Assembly: GCA_946536225.1 (NCBI GenBank)
Contig: CAMNEE010000001.1
Location: 620,001 to 684,000, forward strand
Length of the DNA: 64,000 nucleotides
Reading direction: 5' to 3'
Source: UBA6985 sp946536225
GTDB lineage: Bacteria > Bacillota_I > Bacilli_A > RF39 > UBA660
The notes beneath the pieces were generated by a model. That model was not told the DNA's origin, did not search any database, and saw only the letters and a list, made by a program, of their open reading frames with translations. A program made the position numbers and the translations under genes. This document shows, piece after piece, positions 16,241 to 25,204 of the stretch; within the stretch, counting starts at the first letter, position 1; each line of letters starts with the position of its first letter.

Positions 16241-17223
16241 TAATATATTGCATAAAGATAAGTATTATTAAGAGACTTCTTAAATACTACTCTATTAGTA
16301 GTAAGTTTATTCTTAAATTGGCTTAAATCAAGTGTATCTTTATATTTAGTAACAGATGCATTTAAGTTATCTTTAGAATATATAAAGTCACCCTTACGAA
16401 TTGCTGTAATTACATCTACATATACATATTCATCATTTTCATCAATTGATTCAATATTCATGATAACATCTACATTATCTGTTTCAGTTTCATTTAAAGC
16501 TAAATAATAGTTAGTTTTAGCTGAATATTTAAAATCTTTACCATCAGAAGAAAAATCCATTGCTTGATAGTCATCTAAACCAAATAAGTTTTTATAAGCA
16601 TTTTCTAACTTAGTAGACTCTAACGTATAGAATGATCCATCTTTTTCTATATCTTTTTCAGATAAAGTATTATATGCAAGTGCAAACTTTTCTTGATTAG
16701 TTAAGTTATCTACTAAGATATTACCATTTATATAATATGTATTTTTAATTTTAACATTAGCTAATATATCTTTATATTTTTCTAATAACTTGGCTTTTTT
16801 ATTATCTTCTTCTGTTGTTGGAAGTGTAGTTATATTTATGTTAGAATGTCCTAGTTTTTTAATACCAATTATATCTAAGTTATCAGTTTTATACATTTTA
16901 TAGAATACAAATCCAATTATACAAAGAAGTATAATAATATATAGGTATAATCTAAAGATTTTAAAATTCTTACCTCTTACTTTTCTCTTCTCTTCTTTTT
17001 CAAAATCACTTTTAATATTATCTGATATTTCATCGGAGATTCTTGATTTTAATTCTTCTTTATAATCTACATCGAAGGATTTATTAACTTCATTAACAAG
17101 TGATTTAGAAAGTTCTACTGTTAAATCATCTTTAATTTCATCCATGATATTTTCTTTGATTTGTTTCTTTTCTTTTTCTGTTAGTTTAATTTCATTTACT
17201 TTACTATCTTTTTTCTTTGCCAT
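16240..17223 (-). CDS. Membrane-anchored protein, unknown function
   Basis: A 327-residue protein. A highly charged, helical cytoplasmic region of about 90 residues contains two rough repeats (EIKDDLTVELSKSLVNEV and KSRISDEISDNIKSDFEKE). It is followed by one transmembrane helix (about 91-112, LYLYIIILLCIIGFVFY) and an extracellular domain of about 210 residues with alternating strands. It lies 89 bp downstream of the gene at 17313-18044, which has the same head-membrane-ectodomain plan, and both follow the PBP gene. That location suggests a role in wall synthesis or division. No family recognised. ATG at 17223 follows AAGAGG. Confidence 0.7.
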   Translation of the reverse strand: MAKKKDSKVNEIKLTEKEKKQIKENIMDEIKDDLTVELSKSLVNEVNKSFDVDYKEELKSRISDEISDNIKSDFEKEEKRKVRGKNFKIFRLYLYIIILLCIIGFVFYKMYKTDNLDIIGIKKLGHSNINITTLPTTEEDNKKAKLLEKYKDILANVKIKNTYYINGNILVDNLTNQEKFALAYNTLSEKDIEKDGSFYTLESTKLENAYKNLFGLDDYQAMDFSSDGKDFKYSAKTNYYLALNETETDNVDVIMNIESIDENDEYVYVDVITAIRKGDFIYSKDNLNASVTKYKDTLDLSQFKNKLTTNRVVFKKSLNNTYLYAIY

Positions 17224-17283
17224 ATTAAACCTCTTATCTTTTTATAACTATATTAATTATAACATTATTTTATAATGTTTGAT

Positions 17284-17311
17284 ATATAAAAAAAAGAGTA
17301 TTAAATACTCT
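17284..17311 (-). terminator. Terminator downstream of the Lys/Thr-rich membrane protein gene
   Basis: Stem AAAAGAGTATT / AATACTCTTTT, with a minus-strand T run, directly after the stop at 17313. Confidence 0.75.
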
Positions 17312-17312
17312 T

Positions 17313-18044
17313 TTATGCACCTATATTAACAAATTTAATAGGACAATCAATATTGATGTCATATTCTCCTTTGTTATTTTTATTTGTACTAGCTTTTATA
17401 ATGAAATGAAGTTTATCTAAATGACTCTTTGCTTCATTAGTAAACACTTTAACATTACTCTTATTTGATTTGTTACCTGCAAATTCAATAATACTCTTAT
17501 AAGAGTTTGCTGAAACTAATTCTGCAAGACTAGCTCCTTCTGTTACAGACTTCTTAGCATATGTAAGTGGTTTCATTTCATCTCCTACTTGATAAAAGTA
17601 ACCAATTACATAGTCATATACTTGTTTATCTTCTCCTAAGTATGTTGCAGTTGTTGCCATGAAGGTATTTACTTTAGGATTAGTATCTATTTGAACTAAA
17701 CGAATACCTACATCTTTAGTAACAACATCTCCAACTAATATTTTATATTTGCTCTTATAATTTGCAAATGCAATTATAAAAGCCAATACTAATACACCTA
17801 AAGCAATAATAATTAACTTAGGATTATTAAGTATCTTATCATATATAAATGTTGCTACTCTTTTTATTCCTGACCAAATATTCTTAAATACATTAGTCTT
17901 TTCTTTTTTTACTTCTGTTTTAACAGTTTCTTTAACTACTTTAATTTCTTTATTAGAGTTTTTCTTTGTAGTAGTTTTCTTTGGTGTTACCTTTTTAGTA
18001 GTTGTTGTTGTTTTAGTTTTCTTCTTTTTTGTTTCTTCTTTCAT
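17313..18044 (-). CDS. Membrane protein with Lys/Thr-rich cytoplasmic tail
   Basis: A 243-residue protein. The first 55 residues are low-complexity Lys and Thr with runs such as KTTTTTKK and KTTTKK, a basic tail likely to contact nucleic acid or anionic lipid. Then comes an amphipathic stretch (IWSGIKRVATFIYDKIL), one transmembrane helix (about 75-92, LIIIALGVLVLAFIIAF) and an extracellular domain of about 140 residues. GGGAGGG lies six bases before ATG 18044. It starts 19 bp after the PBP stop codon, so it belongs to the division and cell-wall operon. Its function is not known. Confidence 0.72.
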   Translation of the reverse strand: MKEETKKKKTKTTTTTKKVTPKKTTTKKNSNKEIKVVKETVKTEVKKEKTNVFKNIWSGIKRVATFIYDKILNNPKLIIIALGVLVLAFIIAFANYKSKYKILVGDVVTKDVGIRLVQIDTNPKVNTFMATTATYLGEDKQVYDYVIGYFYQVGDEMKPLTYAKKSVTEGASLAELVSANSYKSIIEFAGNKSNKSNVKVFTNEAKSHLDKLHFIIKASTNKNNKGEYDINIDCPIKFVNIGA

Positions 18045-18063
18045 TATTAACCCTCCCTGAAAT

Positions 18064-20235
18064 TTATATTAATTTTGCTGGTGTAAGTGTTAGACAGGTT
18101 GCAGTAATAGGAACTGTTAAATCAATAACACTTCCAGGAGTAATACTTGTACCTGTTACATATCCATATCCATCTATATTATATTGTACACCTATAAGAT
18201 TACAGAAATCAACAAATTCCTTGCTGCTCCAGCCAACCATGTTAGGCATAGTATATTCTAGTCCGTTTGTAACTAAGAATACTTTAGAACCAGCACTTAT
18301 AGTTTCTCTTCTCTTTGGATATTGAGATATTACTCTTGTACCATTTCCAATTATAATTGGTTCAAGTTTAGCATCTCTTACCATGGAAGATGCTAAATTA
18401 ATATCTTTAGAAATGAAGTTCCCTACACTTACAATCTTAGATGTATCTATGTCTGATGCTCTTTCATCAATGTTTTTGTATTTAGAAATACTTTCTACAG
18501 CATTAACAACAGCCTTACCTATTCCTGATGTACCTCCATTGAAGTCTTTTACAGCAACATAGAAGACATATTTAGGATCTTCCTTAGGAAATACACCTGC
18601 GAATGATTTAATGTCGTTATTAGTGGTTAAAACATATTGTCCTGATGAATTAGTATAGTTAGCGGTACCTGTTTTACCTATTATTCTTACATTCTTAGAG
18701 TAATATGGTTTACCAGTTCTAAGAGGATCTTCTCCATTTACATTTAAATCCATAAGTTCAATTATTTGATTAACTGTAGATGTTGAATAAACTTTTCCTA
18801 GTTCTGTACGTTTTGCTTGATAAACTACTTCATCATTATTAGGATTAACTACTTTTTCAATTACATATGGTTTAATAGGTGTTCCATCATTAGTAATTGT
18901 TGTAAGAGCTTGAATCATTTGGATTGGTGTAATAGTAATACCTTGGCCAAATGAAGATGTTGCAAGTTCAACATTTGATGTTGATGAGATAAGTCTTTTT
19001 AAAGAACCATCATATTCATTTGCAAGTTCAATACCAGTTTTAGTACCAAATCCAAGTCTTTTATAATAATCTATTAGTTTTTCTTTACCAATTGATTGAG
19101 CAAGTTTTACTGCTGCTACATTTGATGAGTAAGTAAAACCTACATCATATGTGATACTTCCCCATCCATATTGGTTCCAGTCTTTAATCTTATAGTCATC
19201 TACTGTAATAGTACCTGATTGATACTTTTCATCACCTTTGTATTTTCCTTCTTCAATAGCAGACATGAAGGAGAATATTTTCATAGTTGAACCAGGTTCA
19301 AATGTATAAGATGTTAAAGGGTTTTTATAATCTGTTATATCTAGTTTGTTTGGATTAAATGAAGGAGATGTAGATGAACCTACAATAGCTCCTGTTTTAG
19401 CATTAGCAATAGTAAATGTTGACCAAGAAGCACCTGTTTGTTGTATTTGACTAATAGCATTATCAAGGAAGATTTGTATTTGTTTATCAATTGTTAAATA
19501 AACATCATATCCATCTTCTGCAGGTTCCTCGTATGAAACTGAGTTAGCCATTTGATAACCATAGGCATCTTTTGAGTAAGTAATCTTTCCATCTGTACCA
19601 CGTAAGAAGTCATCACAGTATCCTTCAATACCTAACTCACCTACTATATTAGTTTCTCCTGTTTCTTCATTTTCATATTTTTTAGCATATCCAATTATAT
19701 ATGAAGCAAAGTCTCCATTTTGATAATATCTTTTAGTAGTTCTAGTAAAATCTATTCCAGGAAGTGCAAGTTCTTCTATTTTTTGCTTTATATATTCACT
19801 TATATTTCTTCCACCTGGACCAAGTTCTACTTGGTATAGGTTTTGATCTAGTAGTTTATATATATACTCTTTAGTCATCTTAGGGTTAAGTGGCTCTAAT
19901 ATTTTAGCTAGTTCTGATGCTGTTAAATCTTTATCTACAACATGTTTAGGATATCTATCATCTGTTGTTCTTGATTTAGAAAGATATGCTATAACAGTAT
20001 AAGAGTTCATATTTTGAGCTAGTAAGTTATTAGATGCATCGTATATATTTCCTCTTTCAGCAGTAATTTTCTGAGTAACTGTTACACGACTTTTGGAAAG
20101 TTTTTGAAGGTCTGTTCCTTCAACTACAGATGAAATGGCAACATAAGTCATCTTAGCACTTACAGCCACAAAAAAAAGAACAATAAATAAGATAAAAAAT
20201 AAATTTATTCTTATTCTACTGTCCTTATATTTCAC
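18064..20235 (-). CDS. pbpB: Division transpeptidase (class B PBP with PASTA domain)
   Basis: A septal peptidoglycan transpeptidase of the FtsI/PBP2B type. A short cytoplasmic tail and one N-terminal membrane anchor (LFFILFIVLFFVAVSA) are followed by the PBP dimerisation domain. The penicillin-binding domain has STMK near residue 315 (active-site Ser), SSN near 370 and KTGTA near 518. One PASTA domain closes the protein at about 660-715 (YTMPNMVGWSSKEFVDFC). GTG at 20235 is preferred because AGAAGG is eight bases upstream; a GTG at 20244 overlaps that site. It is next to ftsL in the dcw cluster; mraY and mur genes do not follow. A sporulation-type SpoVD paralogue cannot be excluded. Confidence 0.93.
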   Translation of the reverse strand: MKYKDSRIRINLFFILFIVLFFVAVSAKMTYVAISSVVEGTDLQKLSKSRVTVTQKITAERGNIYDASNNLLAQNMNSYTVIAYLSKSRTTDDRYPKHVVDKDLTASELAKILEPLNPKMTKEYIYKLLDQNLYQVELGPGGRNISEYIKQKIEELALPGIDFTRTTKRYYQNGDFASYIIGYAKKYENEETGETNIVGELGIEGYCDDFLRGTDGKITYSKDAYGYQMANSVSYEEPAEDGYDVYLTIDKQIQIFLDNAISQIQQTGASWSTFTIANAKTGAIVGSSTSPSFNPNKLDITDYKNPLTSYTFEPGSTMKIFSFMSAIEEGKYKGDEKYQSGTITVDDYKIKDWNQYGWGSITYDVGFTYSSNVAAVKLAQSIGKEKLIDYYKRLGFGTKTGIELANEYDGSLKRLISSTSNVELATSSFGQGITITPIQMIQALTTITNDGTPIKPYVIEKVVNPNNDEVVYQAKRTELGKVYSTSTVNQIIELMDLNVNGEDPLRTGKPYYSKNVRIIGKTGTANYTNSSGQYVLTTNNDIKSFAGVFPKEDPKYVFYVAVKDFNGGTSGIGKAVVNAVESISKYKNIDERASDIDTSKIVSVGNFISKDINLASSMVRDAKLEPIIIGNGTRVISQYPKRRETISAGSKVFLVTNGLEYTMPNMVGWSSKEFVDFCNLIGVQYNIDGYGYVTGTSITPGSVIDLTVPITATCLTLTPAKLI

Positions 20236-20250
20236 TCTCGTCACCTTCTA

Positions 20251-20544
20251 TTATTTAATAACAATTATATTATCATTATTATAACTTAATCCGTAGCTTT
20301 CCGCAACTGATTGAATATTTGATAGACTTGCTAGTTCATCAACTTGCATTGAAAGTGATGAATTTACATTTTCTTGTGTTTCTATTTTTGATTTTAATTT
20401 TTCTACTTCAATATTTGAACTAGAAAGTAATGCGTTTGAATAAACTGTTACCACTAGTGATGCAATAAAGAATATTACAACTAGAGATAACATAATTTTT
20501 TCACCCTTATATAACTTGATTGTTGGACCTGTTGTCTTTTTCAT
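20251..20544 (-). CDS. ftsL: Cell division protein FtsL
   Basis: A 97-residue bitopic protein: basic cytoplasmic tail, one membrane helix (about 18-39, MLSLVVIFFIASLVVTVYS), then a short extracellular coiled coil (VEKLKSKIETQENVNSSLSMQVDEL). Sequence conservation of FtsL is low, so the call rests on size, topology and position between rsmH and the division PBP. There it would join DivIC/FtsB and DivIB/FtsQ in the septal complex. ATG at 20544 is preceded by AAAGGG. Confidence 0.88.
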   Translation of the reverse strand: MKKTTGPTIKLYKGEKIMLSLVVIFFIASLVVTVYSNALLSSSNIEVEKLKSKIETQENVNSSLSMQVDELASLSNIQSVAESYGLSYNNDNIIVIK

Positions 20545-20546
20545 TA

Positions 20547-21464
20547 TTACACCCTTTCTATAACTCTTAGCTTTGCACTTGCACTTCTAGAGTTTTCTTT
20601 TAATTCTTTCTCACTTGGAAGAATTGGTTTTTTGTTTATTAATTTTATTGTTGGTTTAAATTCTTCAGGTATATCACTATCACGTAATCCTGAGAATATT
20701 TCTGAAACTTCACTCAAGCTCTTAAATGTTTGTTTAACTATTCTATCTTCTAAGGAATGGAATGTTATAACACTTATTCTTCCACCTTTGTTTAAAAGAC
20801 TCACTGCATCTGGTAAAACACTTTCTAAAACATCCAGTTCATGATTTACTTCGATACGAATAGCTTGAAATATTTTTCTTTCAGGATGGTGTTCTTTAAA
20901 ATATTTATAAGGAACACTTTTTTCTATAATTTCAACTAATTCCATAGTTGAGGATATAGGCCTACTATTAATTATATTATGTGCTATACTGTTTGAAAAC
21001 TTTTCCTCTCCATATTTGTAAAATACTTGACGTAATTTATCTTCAGAATAGTCGTTTACAACATCTTTTGCGCTAAAATCTTGATTAGTATCCATTCTCA
21101 TATCAAGTGGAGCATCTTTCATAAATGAGAAACCTCTTGATTCATCATCTACTTGTGGGGAAGAGAATCCTAAGTCAAAAAGTATTCCATCTACTTTATC
21201 TACTCCTATTTCATTAAGCTTTTCTTTTAAATTAGAAAAGTTAGAATAGATTATCTGGTAGTTTGAACCTATCTTAGATAATCTTTCTTTACTATATTTG
21301 ATTGCTTCTTCATCTTGATCGAAACAATATAGTTTTCCAGTTGTTAATTTTGATAGTATTACTGATGAATGTCCTCCGTATCCTAAAGTACAATCAACGT
21401 ATATACCATCACTTTTGATATTTAATCCTTCAATTGATTCGTTAAGCAAAACACTATAATGCAT
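20547..21464 (-). CDS. rsmH: 16S rRNA (cytosine-1402-N4)-methyltransferase RsmH
   Basis: A SAM-dependent methyltransferase (MraW) that modifies C1402 of 16S rRNA in the P site. Diagnostic segments are MHYSVLLNESIEGL, VDCTLGYGGHSSVIL (SAM-binding loop), FDQDEEAIKYS, DGILFDLGFSSPQVD, GFSFMKDAPLDMRMD, FQAIRIEVNHEL and ISVITFHSLEDRIVK. ATG at 21464 lies inside the end of mraZ, so the two are translationally coupled; AGGTGAAG precedes it. Length of 305 residues is normal. Confidence 0.97.
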   Translation of the reverse strand: MHYSVLLNESIEGLNIKSDGIYVDCTLGYGGHSSVILSKLTTGKLYCFDQDEEAIKYSKERLSKIGSNYQIIYSNFSNLKEKLNEIGVDKVDGILFDLGFSSPQVDDESRGFSFMKDAPLDMRMDTNQDFSAKDVVNDYSEDKLRQVFYKYGEEKFSNSIAHNIINSRPISSTMELVEIIEKSVPYKYFKEHHPERKIFQAIRIEVNHELDVLESVLPDAVSLLNKGGRISVITFHSLEDRIVKQTFKSLSEVSEIFSGLRDSDIPEEFKPTIKLINKKPILPSEKELKENSRSASAKLRVIERV

Positions 21465-21897
21465 TCTCTTCACCTGCTTTAAATAAGTTTTCAGCTATGT
21501 CTGAGAAATTATCTAAGTTTTCACTCATAAACTTATTCCATTCAATTTCAGACCAAATCTCTAAACGATCGTTTGTGCCGATTATCACACATTCTTTGTT
21601 CAAATCGGCATAATCGATCAATGGGGAGGCAATGCTTACTCGACCAGAGGCGTCAAGTGAGCAGATATCAGCGCCAGATAAGAAGAAACGTGTAAAATTA
21701 CGTGCGTCTTTTTGGGTAAATGGTAGGGTTCCAAGTTTTTTTATTATTTTCTCCCAAGCAGGTCTTGGATAAACGAACAAGCATTTATCTAGGCCACGAG
21801 TAATAACAAATTCATTTCCAAGTTCGCTTCTAAACTTACTTGGTATAACTAAACGATTTTTCTCATCAATATTATGATGATATTCACCCATTAGCAT
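21454..21897 (-). CDS. mraZ: Transcriptional regulator MraZ
   Basis: An AbrB-fold DNA-binding protein that represses the dcw cluster. It begins MLMGEYHHNIDEKNRLVIPSKFR, the family signature, and has the second repeat with GRVSIASPLIDYADL. ATG at 21897 is chosen: GGGGAG is six bases upstream and the family starts at this Met, whereas the GTG at 21921 would add eight residues encoded by the operator. Length of 147 residues is normal. The C-terminus overlaps rsmH. Confidence 0.95.
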   Translation of the reverse strand: MLMGEYHHNIDEKNRLVIPSKFRSELGNEFVITRGLDKCLFVYPRPAWEKIIKKLGTLPFTQKDARNFTRFFLSGADICSLDASGRVSIASPLIDYADLNKECVIIGTNDRLEIWSEIEWNKFMSENLDNFSDIAENLFKAGEENAL

Positions 21898-21907
21898 ATG
21901 GAACTCC

Positions 21908-21943
21908 CCACTTTCTTCCACAATCTACCACTGTTCAATTATA
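21908..21943 (-). promoter_or_regulatory. mraZ operon -10 and MraZ boxes
   Basis: Between a TATAAT -10 (21943-21938) and the mraZ start are three GTGG direct repeats on the minus strand, at 21931-21928, 21921-21918 and 21911-21908. They are spaced exactly 10 bp, the geometry of MraZ binding sites. Another GTGG lies further upstream at 21962-21959. The operon is therefore probably autorepressed by MraZ. A clear -35 is not visible. Confidence 0.75.
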
Positions 21944-22013
21944 ATATACCATTTTCTTCCACTTGAAACAACAAATAAATAACATTTTTTCGTACTTTAC
22001 ACTTATTTTTAAG

Positions 22014-22040
22014 CATAAAAAAAGACCATTAAATGGTCTT
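22014..22040 (-). terminator. Terminator of the second prepilin-LRR gene
   Basis: Stem AAGACC / GGTCTT with further A-T pairing into the loop, then a minus-strand T run (22023-22017). It abuts the stop at 22041. Confidence 0.7.
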
Positions 22041-23357
22041 TTAAACTCTTATAACATATTTGTTTAAATAAGCACTTGAAACTTCTGCACTTGAATAATT
22101 TGGTAATTTACCACAATTATTAAACATTTTTGATCCATTTGTTACAGAGGCAGTAACAAAGTTAGATGAAACATATATCTTTTCTAAATTAGTATTACTA
22201 GCAAACATATACGTCATATTTTTTACTATTCTTGTATCAAAGCTTTCTAAATGAAGTTCTTTTATATTTGTACTTGTAATCATAAATTCCATATCATATA
22301 CTTTCGAAGTATTAAAATGAGATAAATCTAGATTAGTTACTTTAGGTAATGTACTAAACATATAACCCATTTTTTCTGCACTTCTAGTATCAAAATTTGA
22401 TACATCTATTTCAGTTACTTTATATAAGTTTAAAAATAATCCTCGGAAGTTTTTAACTTTAGAAGTTTTAAAATGACTAACACGTACTTCTTTTAGTTCA
22501 TTACATTCACCAAAGAAACGATATAAAGATTCAGCATCATCACTTAAGAAGTGCTCAGTAGCTATATCTTCTAGAGCTTTCATTTTATTATGTTGCTTAT
22601 CAGGGGCTTTATTTAAATAAATCATATTATTTTTACAACCTAGGTATATTGTTTTATTTGAACTATTCCACCACATATAAATTGGTTCTTCTGAAGAGGA
22701 AGTAGATACTAATACCTTTGATGATGGTGCATCTTTTAAGTTCTTAGTAAATACTACATGTCTAATAATTTTATCATCTTCTTCAGTAGACATAGTTTTA
22801 TTATTAGCTAACTTTTTCATTAACTTATTAATACTTTGCCCATCTATAAGTATTGCTTTTGTTATTGTTACATTTCCTTCTTTATATATTCCATCTTCAT
22901 AATAATTAAAATGTTCTATTCCAACTGTTTTAGCTAGATTTTCTCTAGATAATAATTCACTTTCAACATTGCTAACATCATCTACATCAATAACATCAAC
23001 ACTTCCCCATTTAACACCATATACAGCAAAATCTTCATTATATAAAGTTATATATATAGATTTATCAGATGTAATAAGTGAGTATCCTTCAAATGTACCA
23101 GTGTTAGATAGGCCTAAATCTTTTTTAATATCATACATTATATTAGATGATGCATGTGCTAACCCTTTTACAGTATCTTCTGCATACTTTGTTTGTGTAG
23201 AAGAGGCAACTTTATCAATATACTCTAAAAATGTCTTTTTTCTTGCTGTTGTTATAGTTTCCAATACTGATGGTATTGCTATTACCATAATAATTGCTAG
23301 TATTACTATAACTGCTAGTAATTCTACTAGCGTAAAACCCTTACTTCTTTTATTCAT
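22041..23357 (-). CDS. Prepilin-like protein carrying BspA-type LRR repeats
   Basis: A 438-residue paralogue of the protein at 10583-12415. MNKRSKG/FTLVELLAVIVILAI is a type IV prepilin leader nearly identical to that paralogue's. A pilin-like region with NTGTFEGYSLITSDKSIYITLY follows, then PIYMWWNSSNKTIYLG, and about four or five DUF285 repeats such as VTEIDVSNFDTRSAEKMGYMF and VTNLDLSHFNTSKVYDMEFM. It probably is displayed on the cell surface or in a pilus after prepilin peptidase cleavage. ATG at 23357 follows AGGAG. Confidence 0.87.
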   Translation of the reverse strand: MNKRSKGFTLVELLAVIVILAIIMVIAIPSVLETITTARKKTFLEYIDKVASSTQTKYAEDTVKGLAHASSNIMYDIKKDLGLSNTGTFEGYSLITSDKSIYITLYNEDFAVYGVKWGSVDVIDVDDVSNVESELLSRENLAKTVGIEHFNYYEDGIYKEGNVTITKAILIDGQSINKLMKKLANNKTMSTEEDDKIIRHVVFTKNLKDAPSSKVLVSTSSSEEPIYMWWNSSNKTIYLGCKNNMIYLNKAPDKQHNKMKALEDIATEHFLSDDAESLYRFFGECNELKEVRVSHFKTSKVKNFRGLFLNLYKVTEIDVSNFDTRSAEKMGYMFSTLPKVTNLDLSHFNTSKVYDMEFMITSTNIKELHLESFDTRIVKNMTYMFASNTNLEKIYVSSNFVTASVTNGSKMFNNCGKLPNYSSAEVSSAYLNKYVIRV

Positions 23358-23393
23358 ATAAACACACTCTCCTATTTAAATATAACACATTAA

Positions 23394-23428
23394 ATAAAAA
23401 AGAAGAATTATTAATTCATAATTCTTCT
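23394..23428 (-). terminator. mutL operon terminator
   Basis: Ten-base-pair stem AGAAGAATTA / TAATTCTTCT (23401-23410 and 23419-23428), T run on the minus strand. It overlaps the 3' end of mutL. Confidence 0.75.
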
Positions 23429-25204
23429 AAACATTCTATCAAGTTCATAATTTGAATAATGAATTATTGTAGGACGTCCATGTGCACAGTTATATGGATT
23501 ATCACATTCTACAAGTTGTTTTAATAATTCTTTTGCTTGATCAAGAGTAATTGCTTCATGAGCACGTATACTCATTTTACAAGCTGTTGTTTGAGCAACT
23601 CTTCTTAAGAATTTCATTCTATCAAATTTAACAGAGTCTTCTATTAACATATCTATGATTTGTTTTATTAATACTTCTTCCATGCCTTCTCTTATCCAAG
23701 TTGGGTGTTCCTTAATAACTATAGTATTAATACCAAATTCATCTATTTTAAATCCAAGAGACTCTAACTCACTTTTATGTTCTTCTATTTTCATATAGTC
23801 GGATGCTGATAATTCAATAGTAATTGGTACAAGTAGTCTTAAACTATTAACTTTTGCCTCTTTCATTTTCTTTTGAATCATCTCATAGTTAATTCTTTCA
23901 TGAGCAGCATGTTGATCTATTAAATACATTCCTGATTCATTTTCAGCAACTATAAATGTCTTAGCAATTATACCAACAGGATGAAGTTCTAACTTCTTAA
24001 TGTCTTCATTTATGGCTTTATCGATACTTTGTTTTTCGACAAAGGAAGCTGCCTCTTCAAAAGTCTTTTCCTCTTTTTCTTCAATACTCATTTTAGTATA
24101 ATCCATGGTTAATTGATTCTCTGTTACTATGAAGTCGCTTCCACCTTCTTGGATATTCTTAGTAGCATCAATTATATCTGGTGCTTTTACATTAGTATTT
24201 ATTTCCATATCACGGACTAAAAGAGTTTTTCTAAGAGAAGTACTAATAAGGTTTCTTAATAACTCTTCTAACTCTTCTATTTTAGATATCTTAACATCTG
24301 CTTTAGATGGATGTATATTAACATCCACTAAAGTAGGATCTGTTTCTATTTTTAATACAACAACAGGATACTTAATATCAGGTTTAAAATCACGATATCC
24401 ATCATTAATACCACGATTAATATCCATGTTTTTAACCATTCTGTCATTAATAAAAGTAAACATATAGTTTCTATTTGATTTAAGTACAGTTGGCTTACAA
24501 ATATAACCATTTACATCATAATCATCAGTTGATACATGTACTTCTATCATGCTTGATGAAATTGTATAACCAAATAATTCATGAATAGTTTTAAGTAAAT
24601 CTCCTGAACCTGATGTGAATACTATTCTTTTATCATTATTAGTTAATGTAAAACTAATCTCTGGGTGAGACATAGATAAACGTTCTATAAATGATGTTAC
24701 TCCTGATAACTCAGTAGTAGCACTTTTTAGATATTTAAGACGCGCAGGTGTATTAAAGAATAAATCATTAATAGTCATGGTAGTACCCTTTTTAGCATCA
24801 GTTTCTTCATTAACAAGAAGTTTACCACCTTCAATTACTATATGAGTACCAACTCCACCTTGACTAGTTTTTAAGTCTACTTTTGATACACTGGCAATAG
24901 ATGCTAGTGCCTCCCCACGGAATCCTAGAGTTTGAATAAAGAAAAGGTCATCATCTTTTCTTATTTTAGATGTTGCATGGCGCTCAAATGAAAGAAGTGC
25001 GTCTTCCTTATCCATACCTATTCCATCATCAGTTACTTTTATAGTTTTAAATCCTGAGTCTACTAAATCTACAGTAATAACTTTAGAAGAAGCATCAATT
25101 GAGTTTTCTACAAGTTCTTTTACAACAGATGAAATACGTTCTATAACCTCTCCTGCAGCAATCTTATTTGCAAGAGAGTCACTCATTACATGTATCTTAC
25201 TCAC
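23411..25204 (-). CDS. mutL: DNA mismatch repair endonuclease MutL
   Basis: A GHKL ATPase that couples MutS mismatch recognition to strand incision. ATPase motifs are KELVENSIDAS, DDGIGMD, GFRGEALASI and GVGTHIVIEGG. The C-terminal domain carries the endonuclease motif DQHAAHERINYE, matching DQHA(x)2E(x)4E, plus ACKMSIRAHEAI and CAHGRPTI. It is thus a nicking-type MutL. GTG at 25204 puts the N-terminus VSKIHVMSDSLANKIAAGEV in register with the family and overlaps the end of yqeH by eight bases. mutS is not in the window. Confidence 0.97.
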   Translation of the reverse strand: MSKIHVMSDSLANKIAAGEVIERISSVVKELVENSIDASSKVITVDLVDSGFKTIKVTDDGIGMDKEDALLSFERHATSKIRKDDDLFFIQTLGFRGEALASIASVSKVDLKTSQGGVGTHIVIEGGKLLVNEETDAKKGTTMTINDLFFNTPARLKYLKSATTELSGVTSFIERLSMSHPEISFTLTNNDKRIVFTSGSGDLLKTIHELFGYTISSSMIEVHVSTDDYDVNGYICKPTVLKSNRNYMFTFINDRMVKNMDINRGINDGYRDFKPDIKYPVVVLKIETDPTLVDVNIHPSKADVKISKIEELEELLRNLISTSLRKTLLVRDMEINTNVKAPDIIDATKNIQEGGSDFIVTENQLTMDYTKMSIEEKEEKTFEEAASFVEKQSIDKAINEDIKKLELHPVGIIAKTFIVAENESGMYLIDQHAAHERINYEMIQKKMKEAKVNSLRLLVPITIELSASDYMKIEEHKSELESLGFKIDEFGINTIVIKEHPTWIREGMEEVLIKQIIDMLIEDSVKFDRMKFLRRVAQTTACKMSIRAHEAITLDQAKELLKQLVECDNPYNCAHGRPTIIHYSNYELDRMFRRIMN

